From Rhizobium sp. FKY42 (GTDB lineage Bacteria > Pseudomonadota > Alphaproteobacteria > Rhizobiales > Rhizobiaceae), in NCBI RefSeq assembly GCF_005222835.1, contig NZ_STGA01000002.1, positions 1 through 64,000 on the forward strand: a DNA stretch of 64,000 nt, written 5' to 3'. A model generated the notes under the pieces. That model did no database searches and was not told the origin of the DNA. It saw only the letters and a list, made by a program, of their open reading frames with translations. A program made the position numbers and the translations under genes. Positions 34,205-43,178 of this stretch are shown piece after piece. Position 1 is the first letter of the stretch. Each line of letters starts with the position of its first letter.

Positions 34205-34942
34205 TTAAAACCGGATGCTGAAGCGAACGCGATCCGCCGGAAACCGGGTGATGGAATACTGGATCGGCTGATCGGCCAGATCCGTGTTGATTGATTTCGT
34301 CACCAGCATGATTGCACCCGGCGTGAGACCGAGAATATCCAGATCTTCCTGATCGGCGTGCACGGCATAAACCTCGGTCGATTTGCGCAGATAATCGGTC
34401 ACCCCAAAATCCAGAAAAGCTTTGGTGATCGATTGTTTACGTCTGAAAGCGTCCGCAAAGCCTGCGAAGCGCTGGCCCGGCAGCCAGGTGATGGAGCGGC
34501 CGACCGCCTGTCCGTCGGCGCTGCGGCGGGTTTCCAGCCGGCAAACATCCGCACCAACGGGTAAGCCCAGATAAGTCGCCACCTCGGCGTCGGCTTGTTC
34601 CACGCATTCCCGCAGCAGTTCGCCGCTGAGTTGTTGTGCCTGATCCGCCAAACCAGCGGTGAAGCGCGTGCGAGGACTAATGGGAAAATCGAAGCGGTCT
34701 TTGCGGGCGATGCGGGTGCCCTTCCCCTTTTCGACCAGCAGCAAGCCCTCGTCTGAAAGCGCCGCAATGGCCGCACGGACGGTGTGGCGGTTGACGTCGA
34801 ATTCCGTCGCCAACTGCATTTCGGACGGCAGAACGCCCGTTTGATCATAAAGGCCAGCCGAGACGTTCGTGCGAATACGATCTGCGATCTGTCGCCAGAT
34901 GGCGACGCCCTTTTGACGCTGCAGCATGTCCGCCCCTGTCAT
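34205..34942 (-). CDS. phnF: Phosphonate-operon GntR/UTRA regulator PhnF
   Basis: 245 residues. The winged helix (residues 18-85; VLPSEMQLATEFDVNRHTVRAAIAAL, KGKGTRI) is followed by a UTRA domain (100-240; VCRLETRRSADGQAVGRSITWLPG). Position divergent from phnG, with operator-like repeats between them, fits PhnF. ATG 34942 is the first ATG; TTG 34975 would extend it towards the operator, and ATG 34927 (after AGGGGCGG) is also possible. It probably represses phnG onward and itself. Confidence 0.88.
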   Translation of the reverse strand: MTGADMLQRQKGVAIWRQIADRIRTNVSAGLYDQTGVLPSEMQLATEFDVNRHTVRAAIAALSDEGLLLVEKGKGTRIARKDRFDFPISPRTRFTAGLADQAQQLSGELLRECVEQADAEVATYLGLPVGADVCRLETRRSADGQAVGRSITWLPGQRFAGFADAFRRKQSITKAFLDFGVTDYLRKSTEVYAVHADQEDLDILGLTPGAIMLVTKSINTDLADQPIQYSITRFPADRVRFSIRF

Positions 34943-34979
34943 ATGCGTGTCACGCACAGATTCTAAAACTCTCAACAGT

Positions 34980-35005
34980 TGTCTAGATGTCTAGATAACT
35001 AGACA
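34980..35005. promoter_or_regulatory. PhnF operator candidate
   Basis: TGTCTAG occurs at 34980-34986 and 34988-34994, and its complement CTAGACA at 34999-35005. The last two form an 18-bp dyad with a 4-bp ATAA centre. It sits in the phnF/phnG divergent spacer, the expected place for a GntR-family site, only 17 bp ahead of the phnG GTG. Confidence 0.65.
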
Positions 35006-35021
35006 AGTGGAGTCAAGCGCT

Positions 35022-35492
35022 GTGATCGAAATAGCAGGAACTCATCCTTCCGATCCGTTGGACGCCAAGCGCGCACTGGCGCTGTTGGCACGGGCTGACC
35101 ATCAGACCTTGAAGCAAGTCTGGGATGGCCTTCCGGCAAAGCCGCAATTTCGCAAGATCCGTGGGCCTGAAGTCGGGCTCGTCATGGTCAAGGGCCGCAT
35201 TGGCGGCGGTGGCGACCCGTTCAATCTGGGTGAGGCAAGCGTTTGCCGCGCGTCCATTGAGACGGATGCAGGTGTGATCGGCCACAGCTATCGCTTGGGG
35301 ACGGATAAGGCTGCCGCTGAACTGGGTGCGGTTCTCCATGCTCTCTGGCAAAGCGACGATCATCGGCAACACATCGAGAGCACGCTGCTGAGCCCGGTCG
35401 AAAAGCGTGCTGAAGCGGACGCCCGCACCCGCAGCCAGCAAACAGCGGCCACGAAGGTTGATTTCTTTACAATGGTGAGGGGCGAAGACTGA
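35022..35492 (+). CDS. phnG: C-P lyase subunit PhnG
   Basis: 156 residues. The family block EVGLVMVKGRIGGGGDPFNLGEASVCRASI and the HSYRLGTDKAAAELGAVLHAL segment identify PhnG. It is part of the PhnGHIJ core that joins methylphosphonate-type substrates to ATP. GTG 35022 is preferred: GGAG at 35009-35012 has correct spacing. GTG 35007 would start inside that ribosome site. The stop overlaps the phnH ATG by one base. Confidence 0.9.
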   Translation: MIEIAGTHPSDPLDAKRALALLARADHQTLKQVWDGLPAKPQFRKIRGPEVGLVMVKGRIGGGGDPFNLGEASVCRASIETDAGVIGHSYRLGTDKAAAELGAVLHALWQSDDHRQHIESTLLSPVEKRAEADARTRSQQTAATKVDFFTMVRGED

Positions 35493-36097
35493 TGGTCGCA
35501 ACAGCAACTCTTCTACCTGGATTTGCAGATCCTGTTTTCGATGCGCAGGCCGTCTTTCGCGCAGCCATGGATGCGCTGGCGCGTCCCGGTACGATCCAGC
35601 AAATTGGCTGCCCGCTGACCCCGCCAAAAGGCCTCTGCGCTGCGTCTGCAGCTCTGATGCTGACGCTCTGCGATTACGATACGCCGGTCTATTTGTCGGC
35701 CGCATTGGCGCAGGGTGTGGTTCCCGGCTGGCTTGGCTTTCATGCAGGAGCGAAGATCACGAGCGACAAATCGACCTGCGCCTTCGCCTTCTTCGAAAAG
35801 GGCAGCACCCTGCCCGCGTTTGGCCATTTTTCTCAAGGCACGCAGGATTATCCTGACCGCTCAACCACGATCATCCTCGAAGTTGCCAGCCTCGAAGGCG
35901 GCGCACGGCTTTCTCTCTCTGGCCCCGGCATTAATGGCGCCACGGAAATTGCGCCGCTCGGATTGCCTGCGACTTTCCTCGATCAATGGCGCGTCAACCG
36001 AGCGTTGTTTCCACGTGGCATCGACCTGATCCTGACCTGCAGCAACCGTCTGATCGGCCTGCCACGCACGGTCAACATCAAGGCTCTGGAGGGCTGA
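35492..36097 (+). CDS. phnH: C-P lyase subunit PhnH
   Basis: 201 residues. Conserved PhnH elements are LPGFADPVFDAQAVFRAAMDALARPG, LMLTLCDYDTPV and GTQDYPDRSTT, with the ending FPRGIDLILTC--LIGLPRT. Structural subunit of the C-P lyase core complex. Starts on the phnG stop (TGATG). Confidence 0.92.
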   Translation: MVATATLLPGFADPVFDAQAVFRAAMDALARPGTIQQIGCPLTPPKGLCAASAALMLTLCDYDTPVYLSAALAQGVVPGWLGFHAGAKITSDKSTCAFAFFEKGSTLPAFGHFSQGTQDYPDRSTTIILEVASLEGGARLSLSGPGINGATEIAPLGLPATFLDQWRVNRALFPRGIDLILTCSNRLIGLPRTVNIKALEG

Positions 36098-36100
36098 ACC

Positions 36101-37195
36101 ATGTATGTTGCCGTCAAAGGCGGGGAAACTGCCATCGCCAACGCCCATCAACTTCTGGCTGACCGCCGCCGGGGCAATCGCGAGCTTCCGGCCATTGCCA
36201 TCGAGCAGATTGTCGAGCAACTGGCACTGTCCGTCGATCGCGTCATGGCTGAAGCTTCGCTTTATGATCGCTCGCTGGCAGCGCTAGCCGTGAAACAGTC
36301 ACGCGGGGACCTGATCGAGGCGATCTTCCTGCTGCGAGCCTATCGCACCACGCTGCCGCGCTTCGGTACATCCGAGCCGATCGATACAGCCAGGATGCAG
36401 ATCGAGCGTCGCGTTTCCGCCACTTACAAGGATCTTCCCGGCGGACAGCTTCTGGGGCCTACATTCGATTATACGCACCGCCTGCTAGATCCGGACCTTC
36501 TGCACGACACGCCGGTTGAGGCCCCTGCCGGAAGGACAGATGCCGACGAACCGGTGATGCGGGTCAGCGAAATTCTGGCGGGCGAGGGCTTGATCGAAGC
36601 GGATGGTGAACTTCCTGCTGATCACGTGGCGGGCGATTTGACACGAGAGCCGATGGAATTTCCCATGACGCGTGATCTGCGCTTGCAGGCGCTTGCCCGC
36701 GGCGATGAAGGTTTTCTGCTGGCGCTCGGCTATTCCACGCAGCGCGGTTACGGGCGCACTCACCCATTTGTCGGCGAAATTCGCATCGGTCTGGTAGACA
36801 TTGAACTCGATGTACCGGAACTCGGCTTTGCCGTCTCGCTCGGTGAAATCCTCGTCACAGAATGCCAGATGGTGAACCAGTTCAAGGGATCCGCCAAGGC
36901 TTCGCCGCAGTTCACCCGCGGCTATGGCCTCGTCTTTGGCCAGAGCGAACGTAAGGCCATGTCCATGTCGCTGGTGGACCGGGCGCTGAGAACGCAAGAG
37001 TTTGGCGAGGATGTCGTTGCCCCGGCGCAGGACGAGGAATTCGTTATTTCCCATTGCGACAACGTGCAAGCGACGGGCTTCGTAGAGCACCTGAAACTGC
37101 CGCATTACGTGGACTTCCAGGCCGAACTCGATCTTGTGCGCCGTATGCGCGCGAAGCACGCCCAACCTCATGACCATCAGGAGGCCGCCGAATGA
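36101..37195 (+). CDS. phnI: C-P lyase subunit PhnI
   Basis: 364 residues. Typical start MYVAVKGGETAIANAHQLLA, then QIVEQLALSVDRVMAEASLYDR and TRDLRLQALARGDEGFLLALGYSTQRGYGRTHPFVGEIRIG. PhnI is the nucleosidase-like component that puts the phosphonate on ribose C1 with PhnG and PhnH. Ends in a 4-bp overlap with phnJ. Confidence 0.93.
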   Translation: MYVAVKGGETAIANAHQLLADRRRGNRELPAIAIEQIVEQLALSVDRVMAEASLYDRSLAALAVKQSRGDLIEAIFLLRAYRTTLPRFGTSEPIDTARMQIERRVSATYKDLPGGQLLGPTFDYTHRLLDPDLLHDTPVEAPAGRTDADEPVMRVSEILAGEGLIEADGELPADHVAGDLTREPMEFPMTRDLRLQALARGDEGFLLALGYSTQRGYGRTHPFVGEIRIGLVDIELDVPELGFAVSLGEILVTECQMVNQFKGSAKASPQFTRGYGLVFGQSERKAMSMSLVDRALRTQEFGEDVVAPAQDEEFVISHCDNVQATGFVEHLKLPHYVDFQAELDLVRRMRAKHAQPHDHQEAAE

Positions 37196-38073
37196 CCGCG
37201 CTGGCAGACTATAACTTCGCCTATCTGGATGAGCAGACCAAGCGGATGATCCGCCGGGCCATCCTGAAGGCCATTGCCATTCCCGGCTATCAGGTTCCCT
37301 TTGCCAGCCGCGAAATGCCCATGCCCTATGGCTGGGGGACAGGCGGCGTGCAGGTGACGGCTTCAATCCTCGGTCCTCACGATGTGCTGAAAGTCATTGA
37401 TCAGGGCGCGGATGATACAACCAATGCGGTTTCCATACGGGCGTTCTTCCAGAAAGTCGCCAATGTTGCGGTCACCACGAAAACCTCGGAAGCAACGATC
37501 ATCCAGACCCGCCACCGTATTCCGGAGGAAACCCTCGGCGTGAACCAGGTGCTGGTCTATCAGGTGCCGATCCCGGAACCCTTGCGCTTTCTGGAGCCGC
37601 GCGAAACCGAAACGCGGCAAATGCATGCGCTGGAAGAATACGGGCTGATGCACGTGAAGCTCTATGAAGATATTGCCCGCCATGGCCGCATCGCCACGAC
37701 CTATGCCTATCCAGTGAAAGTTGCCGGGCGCTATGTCATGGATCCGTCGCCTACGCCGAAATTCGACAATCCGAAGATGAACCAGTCGGCGGCCCTTCAG
37801 CTTTTCGGCGCCGGACGTGAAAAGCGCATCTATGCCGTGCCGCCTTACACGGATGTGGTCAGCCTCGATTTCGAAGATCATCCTTTTGAGGTGCAGACCT
37901 TCGAGAAGCCCTGCGCGCTGTGCGGTGCGCGCCACGTCTATCTTGACGAGGTGGTTCTGGATGACAAGGGCGGCCGCATGTTCGTCTGCTCTGACACGGA
38001 TTTCTGTGAAACGCGTCGGGAAGAGGGCCATCGCGGCGAAATGCTGGGCGATATCAAGGAAGCGGCAGAATGA
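37192..38073 (+). CDS. phnJ: C-P lyase catalytic radical-SAM subunit PhnJ
   Basis: 293 residues. The catalytic cysteines occur at 241, 244, 266 and 272 (CALC, VCSDTDFC), the same positions as in E. coli PhnJ, where three bind the 4Fe-4S cluster and one forms the thiyl radical. YGWGTGGVQVTASILGP and PEETLGVNQVLVYQVP are other family blocks. It cleaves the C-P bond of ribose phosphonate. Overlaps phnI and phnK by 4 bp each. Confidence 0.95.
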   Translation: MTALADYNFAYLDEQTKRMIRRAILKAIAIPGYQVPFASREMPMPYGWGTGGVQVTASILGPHDVLKVIDQGADDTTNAVSIRAFFQKVANVAVTTKTSEATIIQTRHRIPEETLGVNQVLVYQVPIPEPLRFLEPRETETRQMHALEEYGLMHVKLYEDIARHGRIATTYAYPVKVAGRYVMDPSPTPKFDNPKMNQSAALQLFGAGREKRIYAVPPYTDVVSLDFEDHPFEVQTFEKPCALCGARHVYLDEVVLDDKGGRMFVCSDTDFCETRREEGHRGEMLGDIKEAAE

Positions 38074-38846
38074 GCGATCAACCTCTCCTGAATGTGCGCG
38101 GCGTTTCGAAATTCTACGGCAGCCGTGTAGGCTGTATGGATGTCAGCTTCGATCTTTGGCCTGGTGAGGTTCTCGCCATCGTGGGAGAATCCGGCTCCGG
38201 CAAGACAACGCTGCTGAATTGCCTTGCAACTCGTTTAATGCCGACGACAGGCTGCGTGCAGTATCGCATGCGGGGTGGCAATCTCCGCGATCTCTACCAG
38301 ATGAGTGATGCCGAGCGCCGGTTTCTGATGCGCACGGACTGGGGTTTCGTGCACCAAAACCCGGCGGATGGCCTGCGGATGACTGTCTCAGCCGGTGCCA
38401 ATGTGGGTGAGCGGTTGATGGCTGTCGGCAATCGCCATTACGGCAACATCCGCACTACAGCCAGCGACTGGCTAGAACGGGTGGAAATTGCGCAAGACCG
38501 CATTGACGACCAGCCGCGTGCCTTTTCTGGCGGCATGCGCCAAAGGTTACAGATCGCCCGTAATCTCGTGACCTCGCCACGGCTTGTCTTCATGGATGAG
38601 CCGACCGGCGGTCTGGATGTGTCGGTGCAGGCGCGTCTGCTCGATCTGGTTCGGGGTCTGGTTTCCGATCTTGGTCTTGCTGTCATCGTCGTCACGCATG
38701 ATCTCGCTGTGGCGCGGCTTCTTTCACACAGGATGATGGTGATGAAGGGCGGCAAAGTGATCGAACAGGGCCTGACGGATCGTGTGCTGGATGATCCGCG
38801 CGAACCCTACACCCAGCTTCTCGTTTCTTCGATCCTTCAGGTTTAG
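38070..38846 (+). CDS. phnK: C-P lyase-associated ABC-type ATPase PhnK
   Basis: 258 residues. Walker A is GESGSGKTTLL, the signature is FSGGMRQRLQIARNL, Walker B is LVFMDEPTGGLDV. DWGFVHQNPADGLRMTVSAGANVGERLMAVG is the PhnK-specific stretch. It docks on the core complex and is not a transporter part. Followed by phnL after 10 bp. Confidence 0.93.
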   Translation: MSDQPLLNVRGVSKFYGSRVGCMDVSFDLWPGEVLAIVGESGSGKTTLLNCLATRLMPTTGCVQYRMRGGNLRDLYQMSDAERRFLMRTDWGFVHQNPADGLRMTVSAGANVGERLMAVGNRHYGNIRTTASDWLERVEIAQDRIDDQPRAFSGGMRQRLQIARNLVTSPRLVFMDEPTGGLDVSVQARLLDLVRGLVSDLGLAVIVVTHDLAVARLLSHRMMVMKGGKVIEQGLTDRVLDDPREPYTQLLVSSILQV

Positions 38847-38856
38847 GAGCTTTGTC

Positions 38857-39564
38857 GTGACCACTCCCCTCATCGTCTCCGACGTTTCGAAAAGCTTCAC
38901 CATGCACCTGCGCGGAGGCTTGCGCCTGCCGGTCGTTGCCAATGTCAGGTTCTCGCTTGCCCGAGGTGAATGCGTTGTGCTGGGTGGTCCATCCGGCATC
39001 GGCAAGAGCTCGATCCTCAAGATGCTCTATGGCAACTATGCTGTCGATTCCGGCCAGATTCTGGTCCGACACTGCGACCAGATTATTGATCTGGCATCGG
39101 CGGAGCCGCGTGTGGTCCTGCAAACTCGCCGGGACGTGTTGGGCTATGTCAGCCAGTTTCTGCGCACCGTTCCCCGCGTTTCTGCGCTGGATGTTGTGGC
39201 AGAACCGCTTATTGCACGCGGTACGCCTGCCGGTGACGCCCGTGAGCGGGCCGAGGAACTGCTGGCACGGCTCAACCTTCCAAAAGATCTCTGGCAGCTT
39301 CCGCCTGCGACATTTTCCGGTGGTGAGCAGCAGCGCGTGAACATTGCGCGCGGTTTCATCACTGATCATCGCATTCTTTTGCTGGACGAACCCACCGCCT
39401 CACTCGATGCAGCCAATCGCGCCATCGTGGTGGATATGATCCAGGCCAAGAAGGAACAGGGTGTCGCGCTGCTCGGCATCTTCCACGATGAGGAAGTGCG
39501 CGAGGCTGTGGCTGACCGAATTCTGGATGTCTCCCAGTTCTCACCGCGAAAGGTCGCAGCATGA
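38857..39564 (+). CDS. phnL: C-P lyase-associated ABC-type ATPase PhnL
   Basis: 235 residues from GTG 38857, preceded by TAGGAG. Walker A is GPSGIGKSSIL, the signature is [15 protein letters not shown], Walker B is ILLLDEPTASLDA. PhnL marks are SKSFTMHLRGGLRLPVV and VLGYVSQFLRTVPRVSALDVV. An upstream reading from 38782 would overlap phnK and is rejected. Overlaps the next gene by 4 bp. Confidence 0.92.
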   Translation: MTTPLIVSDVSKSFTMHLRGGLRLPVVANVRFSLARGECVVLGGPSGIGKSSILKMLYGNYAVDSGQILVRHCDQIIDLASAEPRVVLQTRRDVLGYVSQFLRTVPRVSALDVVAEPLIARGTPAGDARERAEELLARLNLPKDLWQLPPATFSGGEQQRVNIARGFITDHRILLLDEPTASLDAANRAIVVDMIQAKKEQGVALLGIFHDEEVREAVADRILDVSQFSPRKVAA

Positions 39565-40178
39565 GCCGCATCTTGCAGGAAGCACCAAGCGTTCACGAAA
39601 CGGCAAGGGTCGAAAACACGACATTCGGTCGATACACCGAAGTGGCAGAGTTCTGCCGTATTCGCGACTGCGCGATTGGCGATTACTCCTACATTATGGA
39701 GCACGGGCATCTCTGGAATGTCGAGATCGGCAAGTTCTCGAACGTTGCCGCATTCGTACGAATGAATGCCACGCACCACCCAATGGAGCGTGCCACATTG
39801 CACCATTTCACCTACCGCGCCGGGAACTACTGGCCAGGACGAGCGGAGGATGAAGAGGACTTCTTCGCCGCTCGCCGCGCCAACCGGGTGATGATCGGCC
39901 ACGACACCTGGATCGGTCACGGTGCAACTGTGCTGGCGGGCGTGAAGATCGGCAATGGTGCCGTGGTGGGTGCAGGCGCAGTCGTCTCGAAAGATGTTGC
40001 ACCCTATACGGTGGTGGGTGGAGTGCCTGCACGCCTCATCCGCGAGCGCTTTCCGGCTGACGTGGCAGAGCGCATGGAGCGGCTGGCATGGTGGGACTGG
40101 AGCCACGATCTTCTGTTCGAATCTCTGGACGATTTTCGCAATCTGGATGCTGACGCATTCCTGCAAAAATACGCCTGA
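39561..40178 (+). CDS. Hexapeptide-repeat transferase of phosphonate operons
   Basis: 205 residues of left-handed beta-helix repeats ([60 protein letters not shown]), ending in a capping helix. It matches the hexapeptide transferase type found inside alphaproteobacterial phn operons, of unknown acceptor. It may acetylate aminoalkylphosphonates as unrelated PhnO does in E. coli; no phnO-type GNAT gene is present here. Starts in a 4-bp overlap with phnL. Last gene before a second promoter-like spacer. Confidence 0.85.
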   Translation: MSRILQEAPSVHETARVENTTFGRYTEVAEFCRIRDCAIGDYSYIMEHGHLWNVEIGKFSNVAAFVRMNATHHPMERATLHHFTYRAGNYWPGRAEDEEDFFAARRANRVMIGHDTWIGHGATVLAGVKIGNGAVVGAGAVVSKDVAPYTVVGGVPARLIRERFPADVAERMERLAWWDWSHDLLFESLDDFRNLDADAFLQKYA

Positions 40179-40216
40179 AGCGTAGTCGGATCAGGGCGTT
40201 AGAAGATTTTATATTT

Positions 40217-40234
40217 CTTACACAAAACGGACAT
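40217..40234 (+). promoter_or_regulatory. Pho-box candidate before phnC
   Basis: CTTACAC-AAAA-CGGACAT resembles the PhoB consensus of two CTGTCAT half-sites 4 bp apart (4 of 7 and 5 of 7 matches). It lies 63 bp ahead of the phnC start, in the 119-bp spacer that breaks the otherwise tightly packed phn run. It would give transport genes a phosphate-starvation entry. Confidence 0.4.
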
Positions 40235-40297
40235 CGGCACTTTACATTGGCGCACTATGGCTTGGGTCCAGCGTCAATGAAGGACGAAGGACATATC

Positions 40298-41146
40298 ATG
40301 CGATTTCAGCTGGAAAATGTGACACGAAAGTTTGGCAAAAACACCGCCGTCAACAGTGTCACCCTCGACATTCCATCGGGCCAGATGGTCGGAATCATCG
40401 GTCGATCGGGTGCAGGAAAATCAACCCTCCTGCGCATGATAAACCGGCTTGTCGATCCCTCTGAAGGTCACATCCGCTTCGGCGATACCGAGGTATCCAG
40501 CCTCAAGGGTGCAGACCTTCGCCGCTGGCATCGGGACTGCGCCATGATCTTCCAGCAGTTCAACCTTGTGCCACGTCTCGATGTTCTGACAAACGTGCTT
40601 CTTGGTCGTCTGAACCACCGATCCACGGCAATGAGCATTCTCGGCATTTTCAGCCGCGAGGAGCGGTTGATGGCAATTGCTGCGCTTGAACGGTTGGGGA
40701 TCGAACAAACCGCACTGCAGCCAGCAGGAACGCTTTCCGGTGGGCAGCAGCAGCGCGTCGCCATTGCACGTGCTCTCATGCAGGCGCCAAAGATGGTGCT
40801 TGCGGATGAGCCGATTGCTTCGCTCGATCCGCTGAACGCCAAGATCGTGATGGATGCACTGCGCGAGATCAACGAGCGCGAAGGCATTACTGTCATCACC
40901 AACCTGCACACGCTGGATACGGCTCGCAATTATTGTGAGCGCATTATCGGCATGGCGAAGGGCAAGGTGGTGTTTGACGGTACGCCGAACGAACTGGATG
41001 CCGATGCCGTATGTCGCATCTATGGCTCCGAACAGAGCGGCATCGACGAGGCGATGACGTCAACCTCCATTTCTATTCCGGGCGCCGCACTGAGCGAGCC
41101 CAAGTCATCTGCGGGGCAGATACGCTGGGCAACCGGCACGGCGTAA
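40298..41146 (+). CDS. phnC: Phosphonate ABC importer ATPase PhnC
   Basis: 282 residues from ATG 40298, which follows GAAGGA. Walker A is [32 protein letters not shown] is typical of PhnC, the signature is [15 protein letters not shown], Walker B is [13 protein letters not shown]. Earlier in-frame ATGs at 40247 and 40277 lack support. Energises phosphonate uptake with PhnDEE. Confidence 0.93.
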   Translation: MRFQLENVTRKFGKNTAVNSVTLDIPSGQMVGIIGRSGAGKSTLLRMINRLVDPSEGHIRFGDTEVSSLKGADLRRWHRDCAMIFQQFNLVPRLDVLTNVLLGRLNHRSTAMSILGIFSREERLMAIAALERLGIEQTALQPAGTLSGGQQQRVAIARALMQAPKMVLADEPIASLDPLNAKIVMDALREINEREGITVITNLHTLDTARNYCERIIGMAKGKVVFDGTPNELDADAVCRIYGSEQSGIDEAMTSTSISIPGAALSEPKSSAGQIRWATGTA

Positions 41147-41224
41147 GCCGCAACGATCGAAGGCCCGCGTCAAGGGCACAAGCTTCTCTTTCAATCCAAT
41201 CCATCCGTTACAGGGGATCGAACC

Positions 41225-42133
41225 ATGTTGAAGAAAACCCTCCTTGCCGCCGCAGCACTTCTTTCGCTGGTGGGTGGTGCATCTGCCGCAGACATGAAGG
41301 AATTCCGCATTGGCCTGATCGGCGGCGAGAATGAAGCGGACCGCCTGCGCAACAACCAGTGCCTTGTCGATCACCTGAAGAAGGAGTTCGGCTTCGAGAA
41401 GGTCTCGCTCTTCCCGGCGGCAGACTATGACGGTGTCATCCAGGGTCTGCTCGGCGGTACGCTGGACTATGCAGAGCTTGGTGCGGCCGGCTATGCCAAG
41501 GCCTATCTGGCAGATCCGAAGGCCGTCGAGCCAATTTTCACGACGGTCCAGACCGATGGCTCCATGGGCTATTACTCGATCATGGTTGCGCGCAAGGATA
41601 GCGGTATGACCAAGGTCACCGATATCAAGGGCAAGAAGCTCGGCTTTGCCGATCCGGACTCCACCTCCGGCTATCTGATCCCGACCGTCACGCTGCCCGC
41701 TGCCATCGGCAACGTCCCCGTCAAGCAGTATGTCGGTTCCACCGGCTTTGGCGGCGGTCATGAAAACCTCGTTCTCGAAGTGCTGAAAGGCAATTTCGAT
41801 GCCGGCACGACCTTTGGTTCTGGCGTTGGCAACTTCAAGGACGGTTACACCTCTGGCAATCTGCGCAAGATGGTGGAAAAGGGCATTCTGAACATGGATG
41901 ACCTCGTCGAACTCTGGAAGTCGCCGCTGATCCCGAATGGCCCGATCGTTGTTCGCAGCTCGATCACGCCTGACATGAAGAAGAAGATTACTGCCTTCAT
42001 GATGGATCTGCCGAAGAAGGACGCAGCCTGCTTCTCAGCGATCCAGGGCGGCGCGTTCAAGGGCTATGCCGAAGTAAACGTCGACTTCTACAAGCCGATC
42101 ATCGACGCACGCAAAGCCACAATCGGCGGCTGA
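41225..42133 (+). CDS. phnD: Periplasmic phosphonate-binding protein PhnD
   Basis: 302 residues. The signal peptide LLAAAALLSLVGGASAAD is cut near residue 22. The mature part begins EFRIGLIGGENEADRLRN, in the PhnD/PtxB type II binding fold, with FPAADYDGVIQGLLGGTLDYAELG and GYLIPTV---FGGGHEN. Binds alkylphosphonates for PhnCE. GGGGATCGAACC precedes ATG. Confidence 0.92.
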   Translation: MLKKTLLAAAALLSLVGGASAADMKEFRIGLIGGENEADRLRNNQCLVDHLKKEFGFEKVSLFPAADYDGVIQGLLGGTLDYAELGAAGYAKAYLADPKAVEPIFTTVQTDGSMGYYSIMVARKDSGMTKVTDIKGKKLGFADPDSTSGYLIPTVTLPAAIGNVPVKQYVGSTGFGGGHENLVLEVLKGNFDAGTTFGSGVGNFKDGYTSGNLRKMVEKGILNMDDLVELWKSPLIPNGPIVVRSSITPDMKKKITAFMMDLPKKDAACFSAIQGGAFKGYAEVNVDFYKPIIDARKATIGG

Positions 42134-42207
42134 TCAGCCAATTGATTAAGCGGCGTCCTTGCTGGTCGGGGCCGCCGTTCCCTTTTTCGCGCAGGATGAG
42201 CCAGATC

Positions 42208-43173
42208 ATGAACAGCAGCAATATGTCAGGCCCTGTGCTTTCGCAAAGCGGCCAGTTTGTTGAGCAGCATTGGCGGGAGCTGAATGGCCGCCGCCGGACC
42301 TACACGGTGCTCGGCAGCCTTGCCCTGTTGCTCGCTCTTTCGGGTTCGCTCTGGTATGCCAACGATGCCAATTCCGGCAAATTCTTCGATCGGCTGCCGC
42401 ATCTTTTCGATTTTCTGCAGGTGTTCGTTCCCCGCGACGGCATGGAAATCTTCCGCGCGATGTTCGATCTGCCCTCCCCATATGATGATGGCAGCCTGAA
42501 ATACGACTATCCGGACGGCCGTCACTACCTGACCGATGGCTTCTACATTCCGGAATATTTTTACCGGATGCTGGAGACGGTGAACATTGCCATATTCTCC
42601 ACCATCATCGGGGCGCTGGGCGGCTTTTGCCTCTGCTTTCTGGCCGCACGCAACATGACGCCAAGCCGCTGGCTTCGCTGGCCGGTGCGCCGGTTTATGG
42701 AAGTTCTGCGCGCATTTCCGGAAGTGGTCATTGCCGGTTTCATTTTGGCGATCTTCTCCATCGGACCCATTCCCGGCATTGTCGCCATCTCCGTCCATAC
42801 CATCGGTGCGCTGGGCAAGCTGTTCTTCGAAGTCGTCGAGAACGCGGACATGAAGCCGGATGAGGGTCTGCGTGCCGTCGGCGGCAACTGGCTCGAGCGG
42901 CTGTGGTTCGGCATGGTTCCGCAGGTGATGCCGAACTTTTCCAGCTATATTCTTCTTCGCCTCGAAATCAATGTGCGCGCTTCCACCATCATCGGCGCGG
43001 TGGGTGGCGGTGGTATAGGTGAGGCTCTGCGTCTTTCCATCAGCCGGGGCGATGCGGCCAAAACCATCGCCATGATCATTCTGCTTCTCCTGACCGTGAT
43101 TGCGGTAGACCAGTTTTCCGCCTGGCTGCGCAAGAAGCTGGTGGGCGAGCAATCCTTCCACATGAGTGCGTGA
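42208..43173 (+). CDS. phnE: Phosphonate ABC importer permease PhnE (first copy)
   Basis: 321 residues from ATG 42208. One N-terminal helix (around 34-50), a periplasmic segment of about 60 residues, then the permease domain with MLETVNIAIFSTIIGALGGF, the EAA-type loop ENADMKPDEGLRAVGGNWLERLWFGMVPQV and a Gly-rich VGGGGIGEALRLS. It forms the channel with the second PhnE. ATG 42196 is an alternative start. Confidence 0.9.
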   Translation: MNSSNMSGPVLSQSGQFVEQHWRELNGRRRTYTVLGSLALLLALSGSLWYANDANSGKFFDRLPHLFDFLQVFVPRDGMEIFRAMFDLPSPYDDGSLKYDYPDGRHYLTDGFYIPEYFYRMLETVNIAIFSTIIGALGGFCLCFLAARNMTPSRWLRWPVRRFMEVLRAFPEVVIAGFILAIFSIGPIPGIVAISVHTIGALGKLFFEVVENADMKPDEGLRAVGGNWLERLWFGMVPQVMPNFSSYILLRLEINVRASTIIGAVGGGGIGEALRLSISRGDAAKTIAMIILLLLTVIAVDQFSAWLRKKLVGEQSFHMSA

Positions 43174-43178
43174 CCGCC

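Noticed and set aside
42125..42186. Possible hairpin after phnD (GGCGGC with GCCGCC and a T-run)
   Set aside because: The loop is about 40 nt and the first arm lies in the phnD stop region; too weak to call an attenuator.
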